Shown here piece after piece: positions 7,194 through 14,896 of a stretch of 16,296 nt of DNA. The notes under the pieces are model-generated. The model searched no databases and was not told where the DNA came from. It saw nothing but the letters and a program-made list of their open reading frames with translations. Both the position numbers and the translations under genes were made by a program. The number at the start of each line of letters is the position of its first letter. Positions within the stretch are counted from its first letter, which is position 1. Source of the DNA: Burkholderiaceae bacterium (GTDB lineage: Bacteria > Pseudomonadota > Gammaproteobacteria > Burkholderiales > Burkholderiaceae); the NCBI GenBank assembly GCA_947371415.1, contig CANBPJ010000034.1, positions 1 to 16,296 of the forward strand, in the 5' to 3' direction.

Positions 7194-8396
7194 GTGGAAA
7201 CTTTGAAATCAGGTAGTGATGTTCTATTTATTTTGCTCGGTGCCATCATGGTTCTGGCCATGCATGCTGGGTTTGCATTTTTAGAGCTAGGTACCGTTCG
7301 TAAAAAGAACCAGGTGAACGCCTTGGTCAAAATCTTGGTCGACTTTGCAGTTTCGACCATTGCTTATTTCTTTGTTGGTTACAGCATTGCCTATGGTGTG
7401 GACTTTTTCTCGGGCGCAGAATTGCTGGCCGAGAAGAATGGCTATGAGTTAGTCAAATTCTTTTTCTTGCTGACTTTTGCGGCCGCTATTCCAGCCATCA
7501 TTTCTGGCGGTATTGCGGAGCGTGCGAAGTTCAATCCTCAATTAATTGCCACCTTTGTTTTGGTTGGTTTCATCTACCCCTTCGTCGAAGGCATTGCCTG
7601 GAATCAGCACTATGGGATTCAGGCTTGGATTAAGGGCTTCACTGGCGAAGAGTTCCATGACTTTGCTGGATCGGTGGTGGTCCATGCGGTAGGCGGTTGG
7701 ATTGCCTTGCCTGCCATCATTCTTCTGGGTGCGCGTCGTGGCCGTTACACAAAGGATGGAAACGTTGCAGCGCATCCCCCTTCAAGCATTCCATTCTTGG
7801 CATTGGGCGCGTGGATTCTAGCGGTGGGTTGGTTTGGATTTAATGTGATGAGTGCGCAAACCATCGATAAGGTGAGTGGCTTAGTAGCAATGAATTCCTT
7901 GATGGCTATGGTTGGTGGGACTTTAGCTGCTTGGGTCATTGGGCGCAATGACCCTGGCTTTACCTACAACGGACCTTTAGCGGGTTTAGTTGCGGTATGT
8001 GCGGGTTCAGATTTAATGCACCCGATGGGCGCATTAGTAGTTGGATTAATTGCTGGCGCTCTGTTCGTATATATGTTCACCCTGGTGCAAAACCGCTGGA
8101 AGATTGATGACGTTTTAGGCGTTTGGCCACTGCATGGCTTGTGCGGTTTGTGGGGTGGCGTGGCTGCTGGCATCTTCGGGGCAAAGGCGCTCGGTGGTAT
8201 TGGTGGAGTTACCTTTCTGGGTCAGTTAATTGGTAGTGGCATGGGGGTTGCGATTGCAGTCATCGGCGGTTTTGTAGTCTATGGACTGCTAAAGCTGGTT
8301 TTAGGTATCCGGATGTCGCATGAAGAAGAGTATGACGGTGCTGATTTGAGTATTCACCGTATTTCATCGACACCAGATCGTGAGCCTAACTGGTAG
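7194..8396 (+). CDS. amt: Ammonium transporter (Amt family)
   Basis: This 400-residue inner-membrane protein conducts ammonium into the cell. About eleven membrane helices are visible. Family landmarks include MHAGFAFLELGTVRKKN near residue 23, ISGGIAER near 103, Asp156 in DFAGS, and the twin pore histidines His164 (VVHAVGGW) and His314 (WPLHGLCGLWG). The C-terminal tail, from about 372, has the acidic EEEYDGADLSIH segment seen in members gated by PII proteins. The start is a GTG at 7194 preceded by AAAGGGG; an in-frame stop at 7164-7166 excludes a longer start. No PII gene (glnK) is adjacent, unlike in many bacteria. There is no signal peptide, so it belongs to the shorter form. The NtrC-type palindrome upstream suggests induction under nitrogen limitation. 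Confidence 0.96.
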   Translation: METLKSGSDVLFILLGAIMVLAMHAGFAFLELGTVRKKNQVNALVKILVDFAVSTIAYFFVGYSIAYGVDFFSGAELLAEKNGYELVKFFFLLTFAAAIPAIISGGIAERAKFNPQLIATFVLVGFIYPFVEGIAWNQHYGIQAWIKGFTGEEFHDFAGSVVVHAVGGWIALPAIILLGARRGRYTKDGNVAAHPPSSIPFLALGAWILAVGWFGFNVMSAQTIDKVSGLVAMNSLMAMVGGTLAAWVIGRNDPGFTYNGPLAGLVAVCAGSDLMHPMGALVVGLIAGALFVYMFTLVQNRWKIDDVLGVWPLHGLCGLWGGVAAGIFGAKALGGIGGVTFLGQLIGSGMGVAIAVIGGFVVYGLLKLVLGIRMSHEEEYDGADLSIHRISSTPDREPNW

Positions 8397-8420
8397 GCTT
8401 TCTTAAATATAGTCATTACT

Positions 8421-8426
8421 TATAAT
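8421..8426 (+). promoter_or_regulatory. Candidate -10 element for the gamma-carbonic anhydrase gene
   Basis: A perfect TATAAT ends five bases before the ATG at 8432, so a transcript from it would start at about the start codon. No -35-like hexamer is evident at 16-18 bases. The hexamer also lies in a small inverted repeat (TCATTA and TAATGA). It could give an independent, nearly leaderless transcript besides readthrough from amt. Confidence 0.35.
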
Positions 8427-8431
8427 GAGTC

Positions 8432-8956
8432 ATGGCTATATTTGAACTAGATGGAAATGCTCCCCGCTTAGCGAATGGAGCTTGGGTTGCCGAGAGCGCA
8501 GAAGTCATCGGGAGGGTCGAGCTGCATGCCAACGCCAGTGTCTGGCCCAAGGTGGTGATCCGTGGCGATAACGATCTCATTCAAATTGGCGAAGACAGCA
8601 ATGTACAAGATGCCTCCATCTTGCATACCGATCCAGGCTATCCACTCATTATTGGTAAGCAAGTCACGATTGGCCACCAAGTCATGCTGCATGGTTGCCA
8701 AATTGGCGATGGCAGTTTAGTTGGGATTGGTGCTGTAATTTTGAACGGCGCCAAAATCGGTAAGAACTGTTTAGTGGGTGCTGGTGCTCTAGTGACTGAA
8801 GGTAAAGAGTTTCCCGATGGTTCCATGATTTTGGGTTCGCCTGCTAAGGCGGTGAAAATACTCACGCCAGAGCAGATTGCGGGTATCGAAGACATTGCGC
8901 AACGCTATGTCAAAAATGCGCAGCGATACCAGCAGACTCTAAAGAAGATTGCTTAA
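8432..8956 (+). CDS. Gamma-carbonic anhydrase family protein (YrdA/PaaY-like)
   Basis: The 174-residue protein is a left-handed beta-helix of the hexapeptide-repeat type with a C-terminal helix from about 146. The metal ligands expected for the family are His65 (ILHTD), His82 and His87 (IGHQVMLHGC). The last two have the same five-residue spacing as in the archaeal enzyme Cam. Conserved Arg44 and Asp46 (VIRGDND) and Gln59 are present. Members form trimers binding zinc or iron. Some hydrate CO2, many have no measured activity, and others are thioesterase-like, so the reaction is not certain. The loop that supplies acid residues in Cam appears absent. The start has no Shine-Dalgarno beyond a weak TGAG. 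It lies 35 bases after amt and 20 bases before the AEC permease. Confidence 0.88.
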   Translation: MAIFELDGNAPRLANGAWVAESAEVIGRVELHANASVWPKVVIRGDNDLIQIGEDSNVQDASILHTDPGYPLIIGKQVTIGHQVMLHGCQIGDGSLVGIGAVILNGAKIGKNCLVGAGALVTEGKEFPDGSMILGSPAKAVKILTPEQIAGIEDIAQRYVKNAQRYQQTLKKIA

Positions 8957-8976
8957 TCTAATAAAGCGCGCCTAAA

Positions 8977-9906
8977 TTGTTCTACGTCTTTAATGTCGTT
9001 TTTCCAGTATTTGCCCTCATTCTGATTGGCTACGTTTGCGGCAGAACAGGTAAGTTGGGTGAAAGCGCATCAACAGAGTTAAATCGCTTTGTCGTTTGGC
9101 TTGCGCTACCTGCGCAGCTATTTAATTTTGCCTCGAGTAGTACTTGGCAAACGCTGTGGCAGCCAGGTTTTATAACCGCCTTTTTTCTGAGTTGCTTGCT
9201 AGTATTTATTCTTGTGTTGGTAGTGAGCTGGTTGCGCAATCGAGATTTAGCGGTAGCGAGCTTTTCTGGATTAAGTGCGTCCTACTCGAATACTGGGTAT
9301 ATGGGTATCCCACTGTGCGTATTAGCTCTTGGTCAAGATGGCTTGGCGCCAGCAATTATTTCTACCTTTATTGTCTTTGTTATGTTTGCGTTAGCTACAG
9401 TGCTCATTGAAATTGGCATTCTGTCGCACAAAAAATCTCATGAAATTTTTTGGAGTGTCCTGAAGTCGCTTTGCACAAATCCATTATTGATTGCGCCGGT
9501 GGCGGGTTTGATGTGGGCCTCTACAGATTGGGTTTTATATGATCCATTGGCGCAAGTCATCGTATTTTTGGCTGCTGCTGCAACACCTTGCGCACTAGTC
9601 TCTATCGGATTATTTTTAATGCAAAAAGAAAGGTCCGCGCCTCAGCAAGCATGGGGAATTAGTTTTGCAAAACTAATTATTCAGCCACTGATTGCTTGGT
9701 TGATTGCCGGACCAATTTTAGGCTTGCCAGACTTGTGGGTAAGCGCAGTCGTGATACTGGCAGCACTCCCTACCGGTACGGGCCCATTTATGTTGGCCCA
9801 GTATTACCAGGCTGATGGCAGAATGATTTCTCGAGTAGTGCTACTAACGACCATTGGATCTTTGCTAACACTATCTTTATTCCTTTGGTGGAACAAGGGG
9901 GTTTGA
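8977..9906 (+). CDS. AEC-family transporter (auxin efflux carrier-like permease)
   Basis: This 309-residue, strongly hydrophobic protein has about ten membrane segments in two similar halves. It opens FNVVFPVFALILIGYVCGR, has the mid-chain SYSNTGYMGIPL near residue 103, and ends with ALPTGTGPFMLAQYY near 267. These are typical of bacterial AEC proteins, some of which export or take up malate, malonate or amino acids; the substrate here is unknown. The start is a TTG at 8977, the only in-frame candidate after the stop at 8962-8964 that keeps the first helix. No good Shine-Dalgarno is seen, so the start is less certain than the family. It begins 20 bases after the carbonic anhydrase-like gene and its last 30 bases overlap the oppositely oriented maiA-like gene. 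Confidence 0.85.
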   Translation: MFYVFNVVFPVFALILIGYVCGRTGKLGESASTELNRFVVWLALPAQLFNFASSSTWQTLWQPGFITAFFLSCLLVFILVLVVSWLRNRDLAVASFSGLSASYSNTGYMGIPLCVLALGQDGLAPAIISTFIVFVMFALATVLIEIGILSHKKSHEIFWSVLKSLCTNPLLIAPVAGLMWASTDWVLYDPLAQVIVFLAAAATPCALVSIGLFLMQKERSAPQQAWGISFAKLIIQPLIAWLIAGPILGLPDLWVSAVVILAALPTGTGPFMLAQYYQADGRMISRVVLLTTIGSLLTLSLFLWWNKGV

Positions 9907-10557
9907 TCCTTCTGCATCGATTTGTTTTTCCCAGGAGGCATCAATAAACGCCGGTAGCGTCATGCACTCATGAAAAATTTTCATGAGTGTTGGGTAGGCT
10001 TTCATATCCATCTTCGCACTGAGTGCATTAAATAGTTGTGGCACCAAACAGATATCGATTAAGCCAGGTTGATCCCCGCACGCAAAGCGACCCACACGTA
10101 AATCTGTGCTTAATTGTTTCTCAATGCTTTCAAGTCCCAATGCCATCCAGTGTTGATACCAGAGGTCTTTCGCCTCTATGCTGACTCCTAAATTCCTCAC
10201 TAGATAACGTAAGACTCGTAAATTACCCAAGGGGTGAATCTCAATAGCAATATCCATAGCTATTGAACGCACCCAAGCCCGATCGATTGCGCTTTTCGGA
10301 AGCAGGGGAGGGCTTGGCTGAATCTCCTCGAGGTATTCAATGATGGCAAGTGATTGATGAATGGTCTGATTGCCATCGGTATAGAGAGGCACCAAGCGAT
10401 TGGGATTTTTATTGGTGTATTCGGGGGAGATCTGTTCGCCACCCTGCTTTACCAGATGCACTGGAATTACTTCGTAATCTAAGCCTTTTAAATTCAGGGC
10501 AATGCGCACTCGAAAGGCTGCCGAGCTACGCCAGAAACTATAAAGCTGAGTTTTCAT
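9877..10557 (-). CDS. maiA: Maleylacetoacetate isomerase / zeta-class glutathione S-transferase
   Basis: The 226-residue protein has a thioredoxin-like N-terminal domain (1-82) and an all-helical GST C-terminal domain. The zeta-class glutathione site is visible as SFWRSSAAFRVRIALNLKGL at residues 7-26, with Ser11 and Ser12 as the likely catalytic and glutathione-contacting serines. NPNRLVP at 51-57 and QSLAIIEYLEE at 68-78 complete the glutathione pocket. Zeta-class enzymes isomerise maleylacetoacetate in tyrosine breakdown or maleylpyruvate in gentisate breakdown. Neither pathway's partner genes (hmgA, fahA, a gentisate dioxygenase) are in the window, so the substrate is open. AAGGAA lies six bases before the ATG. 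Its 3' end overlaps the AEC gene and it is divergent from the TRIC gene. Confidence 0.85.
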   Translation of the reverse strand: MKTQLYSFWRSSAAFRVRIALNLKGLDYEVIPVHLVKQGGEQISPEYTNKNPNRLVPLYTDGNQTIHQSLAIIEYLEEIQPSPPLLPKSAIDRAWVRSIAMDIAIEIHPLGNLRVLRYLVRNLGVSIEAKDLWYQHWMALGLESIEKQLSTDLRVGRFACGDQPGLIDICLVPQLFNALSAKMDMKAYPTLMKIFHECMTLPAFIDASWEKQIDAEGSNPLVPPKE

Positions 10558-10602
10558 TCAAGATTCCTTATGGAGCATAACCCTTAGTATATTCAGGCTT
10601 GA

Positions 10603-10631
10603 TTGATCGCCCACTTCCAGTGATTTAGACT
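10603..10631 (+). promoter_or_regulatory. Candidate sigma-70 promoter for the TRIC-family gene
   Basis: TTGATC (10603-10608) and TAGACT (10626-10631) are separated by 17 bases and each matches its consensus at four of six positions. The ATG lies seven bases after the -10 hexamer, where transcription would begin. No strong Shine-Dalgarno precedes the ATG. The match quality is modest. Confidence 0.35.
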
Positions 10632-10638
10632 AAGCGCT

Positions 10639-11268
10639 ATGGATCAAATTAATTTCTGGATTGGCATCGTTGCCACTATCGCATTTGCTATCACCGGCGT
10701 TCTTGCTATTGCCGATCGCGGGGTCGATCTTTTTGGAGTTCTGGTATTGGGTGTAATTACCGCTATTGGTGGCGGAACTTTGCGTGACATCATTTTGGAT
10801 GTACCTGCCTTTTGGTCGATCACTCAAATTTATATTTGGGTTGCATTGGGTGCCTGCGTGGTGACTTTCGTAGCCGAATCCTTCTTTACGCAGCCACAGA
10901 TTTATCGCTGGATGCTATATATCGATGGTCTCGGGGCTGCCCTGTTTGGTATTCAAGGGGTTGATAAGGCATGGAGCCTAGGATTTGGGTTGCCGGTGGC
11001 CCCGGTGATTTTGGGGGTAGTGACTGCCATTGGTGGTGGCTTACTGCGCGATATCTTGGCCGGCAGAAAAACCTTGCTGATGTCGCATGAGTTGTATGCA
11101 ATCCCCGTCACCTTGGGCTGCTGTATCTACATTTTGATTTTGAATTTCTTGCCCGAATACACGCTCGAAGGATCGGTAGTCTGCATGCTGGCCATTTTTG
11201 GATTACGCGCAGCTGCCATTTACTGGGATCTGCGCGTACCCAAATTGTTTATTACTAAAACGCGCTAA
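10639..11268 (+). CDS. Trimeric intracellular cation (TRIC) channel family protein, UPF0126/YadS type
   Basis: The 209-residue membrane protein consists of two similar halves. Each carries the glycine-rich repeat motif of the family: TAIGGGTLRD at residues 41-50 and TAIGGGLLRD at 129-138. About seven membrane segments are visible, in line with the prokaryotic TRIC structures, which form trimers with a pore in each subunit and pass K+ or Na+. Length matches the family. The physiological role in bacteria is unsettled; glycine or ion transport has been suggested for some relatives. It is divergent from the maiA-like gene, with 81 bases between. Its last 14 bases overlap the 3' end of the gamma-glutamyltransferase gene on the other strand. 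Confidence 0.9.
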   Translation: MDQINFWIGIVATIAFAITGVLAIADRGVDLFGVLVLGVITAIGGGTLRDIILDVPAFWSITQIYIWVALGACVVTFVAESFFTQPQIYRWMLYIDGLGAALFGIQGVDKAWSLGFGLPVAPVILGVVTAIGGGLLRDILAGRKTLLMSHELYAIPVTLGCCIYILILNFLPEYTLEGSVVCMLAIFGLRAAAIYWDLRVPKLFITKTR

Positions 11269-12853
11269 CTGCGCCATCGCTGCGAGGATCCCAGCCACCA
11301 TGCAAAGTCCCGGATGGATCACGAATGATGCAGCCTGCATGACCCACGGTTTCATCAAAGGCGTCTAGCATTTCAATCTCATGTCCTAGGGCATGAAGTT
11401 CTTTAGCAACCCAAGGGCTAAAACGCGATTCCAGTTTTAGGCTATCGCTAGTCTGGCCCCAAGTTCGCCCTAACAACCAACGGGGGCGACTGATGGCATC
11501 TTGTGGATCAAGTCCATAGGTTGCCGTGCGAGTGAAGACGGCGCATTGTGTTTGTGGCTGGCCATCGCCACCCATCGTGCCATATACCATTGAGCGACCG
11601 TCTTTAAATAAAGCCATCGCTGGGTTTAATGTATGGAATGGTTTGCGATAAGGCTCAAGGTGATTGAGTGTCTTTGGATCAAGAGAAAAGCTACAGCCAC
11701 GGTTTTGCCAATTCACACCCGATTTAGGCAGAACAATGCCCGCACCAAACTCGTGATAAATACTTTGAATGAAGGATACGCAATTCCCATCACCATCAAT
11801 GACGCCCATCCAAATAGTGTCAGCAGGGCCTTTGCCCTGACCCCAAGGCAAAGCTTTCTCAGGATCAATATTCTTGGCCAGTTTTTTTAGAAAGGCGGGC
11901 GATAAAAATGACTGTGCATTTCTGGTCATGTAAGCTGGGTCGGTGACGAACTGATCGCGCACCTTGAAGGCTTGCTTGGTAGCTTCAACGCAGTGGTGAA
12001 CATATTCCGCGCTGTCGACTTTGAAGCGCTTGAGATTGAGTTGATCCAATATTCCAATGATCATCAAGGACACCACACCTTGAGTTGGCGGGGTCATGTT
12101 GTAGACATTGCCCAAGCTATGCTTGAGTTCAAGCGGATCAATGAGTTTTGCTTGGTGGCGATGCAGATCCCCAAGTCGAAGGGGGCTACCAATCTCTGTG
12201 AGCTCCTTGGCCAGCAGCTCAGCCAAATCACCGCGATAGTAATCCTCAGTGCCCTTTCGGGAAATTTGGCGCAAGGTCTTGGCAAGGCGCTCTTGCTTAA
12301 AGATGCTGCCTGTTAGAGGCGCCTTGCCGTCCACTAGGAATGTTTCAGCAAATCCAGGGATGTCAACGAGTTCAGGTTGTTTCTTTGCGGTCAGGCTTGA
12401 TTGACTATGAGTTACCGGTACACCAGCCTCCGCATAGTGAATCGCATCCGCTAGCAGGCGGGAGAGTGGCAGCTTGCCACCAAGACCTTGTTGGGAAAGT
12501 TTCTGGGCTGCACCCCAGCCGGAAATAGTTCCGGCTACGGTATTGGCTGCAATGGCACCCCGAAAAGGAATGGCCTTGGTAATGCCTCGCTCTGCATACC
12601 AATTTTTAGTGGCTAAGCCAGCTGCTGCACCACAGGCATCGATACCACCCATGGCTTTACCTGGTGAGTGGACGACCCAAAAAGAGTCGCCACCAATGGA
12701 GTTCATGTGCGGGTAAACAACTGCAATGGTAGCTGCTGCAGCCACCATTGCCTCTAATGCATTGCCACCTTCGCGCAGTACTGCTAAAGCTGATTCAGAT
12801 GCTAGTGAGTGTGGCGCTACCGCCATCCCTCGAATACCCCATTTTTGTTGCAT
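11255..12853 (-). CDS. Gamma-glutamyltransferase family protein, no signal peptide (YwrD-like)
   Basis: This 532-residue Ntn-hydrolase is made as a precursor that cuts itself before a catalytic threonine. I place that at Thr346 in GPADTIWMGVIDGDGNCVSF, giving a large subunit of about 345 and a small one of about 187 residues. Other landmarks are NSIGGDSFWVV near 51, GTISGWGAA near 108, and the glycine-rich GTMGGDGQPQ near 425. The family moves or hydrolyses gamma-glutamyl groups of glutathione and related compounds. Unlike classical periplasmic enzymes, this one begins MQQKWGIRGMAV with no signal peptide, so it should be cytoplasmic. AAAGGGG lies eight bases before the ATG. It follows dctM after 38 bases, so it is probably the last gene of the TRAP operon. 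Related amidases such as cephalosporin acylase cannot be excluded. Confidence 0.87.
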   Translation of the reverse strand: MQQKWGIRGMAVAPHSLASESALAVLREGGNALEAMVAAAATIAVVYPHMNSIGGDSFWVVHSPGKAMGGIDACGAAAGLATKNWYAERGITKAIPFRGAIAANTVAGTISGWGAAQKLSQQGLGGKLPLSRLLADAIHYAEAGVPVTHSQSSLTAKKQPELVDIPGFAETFLVDGKAPLTGSIFKQERLAKTLRQISRKGTEDYYRGDLAELLAKELTEIGSPLRLGDLHRHQAKLIDPLELKHSLGNVYNMTPPTQGVVSLMIIGILDQLNLKRFKVDSAEYVHHCVEATKQAFKVRDQFVTDPAYMTRNAQSFLSPAFLKKLAKNIDPEKALPWGQGKGPADTIWMGVIDGDGNCVSFIQSIYHEFGAGIVLPKSGVNWQNRGCSFSLDPKTLNHLEPYRKPFHTLNPAMALFKDGRSMVYGTMGGDGQPQTQCAVFTRTATYGLDPQDAISRPRWLLGRTWGQTSDSLKLESRFSPWVAKELHALGHEIEMLDAFDETVGHAGCIIRDPSGTLHGGWDPRSDGAVSAF

Positions 12854-12891
12854 TACTAAAACCCCTTTGACTACTGTCTTAATATTTATTG

Positions 12892-14337
12892 TTATTTATT
12901 CTCTCGTAACTGACGTTCGATGTCAGAGCTAGAGTCTACCGTAATCTCATTTTGCTCTACCCCTGCTAATGGATCGACAGATGGCCCGCTAGCATCAAAG
13001 GCGGCTGTAGGTTTGTCAACAAAATAAGTCACAGTTTCTGGGATAAAAATAATGATGGCTACCAGGATCAGCTGCAAGCCAACCCAGGGGAGTGCCCCAT
13101 AGTAAATGTCCGAGCTCTTGAGAGATTTAGGTGCGACCCCTCGGAGATAGAACAAGGCAAATCCAAATGGGGGATGCATGAACGAGGTTTGCATATTGGC
13201 GCCCAAAAGCACACCAAACCAGATGAGGTCAATGCCGAGCTTATCAGCAACTGGTGCCAATAATGGGATGATGATGAAGGCAATCTCGAAGTAATCCAAG
13301 AAAAATGCCAAGAAGAAAACAAACAAGTTCACCGCTATCAAGAACCCCACCTGCCCACCTGGAAGCCCGGAGAGTAGATTTTCAATCCAGAGATCACCAT
13401 CCACACCCCTAAAGGCCAGGCCGAATACGGTGGAGCCAATCAGGATAAAGATCACCATGGCATTAATGCGCATGGTAGAAGTCATGGCTTCCCAGACTAA
13501 GGGTTTTTTAAGGCGATTGTTCATTGCTGCTAGAACCAAAGCGCCAACAGAGCCCATTGCACCACCTTCAGTTGGTGTAGCAAGACCCATCAAGATGGTA
13601 CCAAGCACCAAGAAGATCAGCGCGATCGAGGGAACAATGCCCCACAGAATTTTCTTGAGTAATTTCCAGTCAATTTTAGGGCGTGCCTCTGGTGGGAGGG
13701 CTGGTACATCTTGTGGTCTAAAAATGGACAGGAAGAAAATAAACAAGCAAAAGAGCACCACCTGAATAATCGATGGCCCAATAGCACCGGCATACATATC
13801 TCCAACCGATTTACCCAATTGATCAGCCAGCACAATTAAAACCAGTGATGGTGGAATCAGTTGAGTAATGGTTCCTGAGGCTGCAATGACACCAGTTGCT
13901 ACGCGTGGGTTATATCCATAGCGCAACATAATGGGCAAGGAGATTAAGCCCATGGCGATCACTGAGGCAGCTACCGTGCCTGTAATCGCACCTAGAATGG
14001 CGCCCACAATAATGACGGCATAAGCAAGGCCACCGCGGACTGGTCCAAATAACTGGCCTAAGCCCTCCAGCATGTCCTCTGCTAGGCCGCACTTTTCAAG
14101 AATGGCCCCCATGAAGGTAAAGAAGGGAATGGAGAGTAAAAGGTCATTTGAAAGAATACCAAAGACCCTGTCTGGTAGAGCTTGCAAAAAGGTGGGTTGG
14201 AACATCCCCATCTCGATGCCGATGAAGGAAAAGAACAAGCCAACAGCGCCAAGGGAAAAAGCCGCAGGATATCCAATTAACAAAAATAGAATCAGACCCC
14301 CAAACATAATGGGGGCCATCAGATCATGACTAATCAT
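12892..14337 (-). CDS. dctM: TRAP transporter large permease (DctM family)
   Basis: This 481-residue membrane subunit forms the sodium-driven translocation channel of a tripartite ATP-independent periplasmic transporter. About twelve membrane segments are visible in two halves. Family signatures include IPFFTFMGAILEKCGLAEDM near residue 70, ITGTVAASVIAMG near 118, ASGTITQLIPPSLVLIVLAD near 153, and ATPTEGGAMGSVGA near 254. After the last helix (about residue 440) there is a polar, acidic tail of roughly 40 residues, making it somewhat longer than the usual 425-430. The tail might be cytoplasmic and regulatory, but nothing in it is recognisable. Its ATG overlaps the dctQ stop by four bases, so the permeases are translationally coupled. 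The gamma-glutamyltransferase gene follows after 38 bases. Confidence 0.93.
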   Translation of the reverse strand: MISHDLMAPIMFGGLILFLLIGYPAAFSLGAVGLFFSFIGIEMGMFQPTFLQALPDRVFGILSNDLLLSIPFFTFMGAILEKCGLAEDMLEGLGQLFGPVRGGLAYAVIIVGAILGAITGTVAASVIAMGLISLPIMLRYGYNPRVATGVIAASGTITQLIPPSLVLIVLADQLGKSVGDMYAGAIGPSIIQVVLFCLFIFFLSIFRPQDVPALPPEARPKIDWKLLKKILWGIVPSIALIFLVLGTILMGLATPTEGGAMGSVGALVLAAMNNRLKKPLVWEAMTSTMRINAMVIFILIGSTVFGLAFRGVDGDLWIENLLSGLPGGQVGFLIAVNLFVFFLAFFLDYFEIAFIIIPLLAPVADKLGIDLIWFGVLLGANMQTSFMHPPFGFALFYLRGVAPKSLKSSDIYYGALPWVGLQLILVAIIIFIPETVTYFVDKPTAAFDASGPSVDPLAGVEQNEITVDSSSDIERQLRENK

Positions 14338-14876
14338 TGCAAAGGTCTTTCGTACTTAGGATCGATTTTGATCACACCAATAATGGCTGCGTATCGCTTG
14401 ATGATTTCAGAGAGACCTTGAAGGGTCAGCAAGAAAAAGCCGAGGGTAATGGCACCACGAACTGGCCATCGAATGAGTCCACCGGGATTGCTTGAGGTTT
14501 CACTCTGAATCACTGAGGTAATAAAAAATTCCCAGGAGTAATACCCAATGACGATGGTCACTGGTAGGAAAAAAACAATACCCCCAATAAAATCCAGCCA
14601 GAGGCGAACTTTGTTCGGGTACATCGCATAGAGCACATCTACCCGAACGTGTTCATTTAGGCGAAACGTAGTAGCTGCGCCGAACATTACCATCCCGGCA
14701 AATAAATACCACTGCGCGTCTAACCAGCCATTTGAGCTGACGTTAAAGCCATACCGGATCAGCGCATTTCCCGTGCTGACCAGTACGGCAATTAACACCA
14801 ACCAACTCGCTAGCACACCAAAACGGTCATTTAGGCGATCAACGAAACTTGAAAAAACTAATAATTGTTTTGGCAT
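14334..14876 (-). CDS. dctQ: TRAP transporter small permease (DctQ family)
   Basis: The 180-residue protein has the four membrane segments of DctQ subunits, which partner the large permease and dock the binding protein. The diagnostic stretch is AQWYLFAGMVMFGAATTFRL followed by NEHVRVDVLY, around residues 54-83. The chain ends with a short basic and polar tail. The start at 14876 keeps the expected N-terminal helix; the Shine-Dalgarno is poor, but it lies only 20 bases after the binding-protein stop, so reinitiation is likely. Its stop overlaps the dctM start (ATGA). Confidence 0.92.
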   Translation of the reverse strand: MPKQLLVFSSFVDRLNDRFGVLASWLVLIAVLVSTGNALIRYGFNVSSNGWLDAQWYLFAGMVMFGAATTFRLNEHVRVDVLYAMYPNKVRLWLDFIGGIVFFLPVTIVIGYYSWEFFITSVIQSETSSNPGGLIRWPVRGAITLGFFLLTLQGLSEIIKRYAAIIGVIKIDPKYERPLQ

Positions 14877-14896
14877 ATCAACTTATCGGTAGGTTT

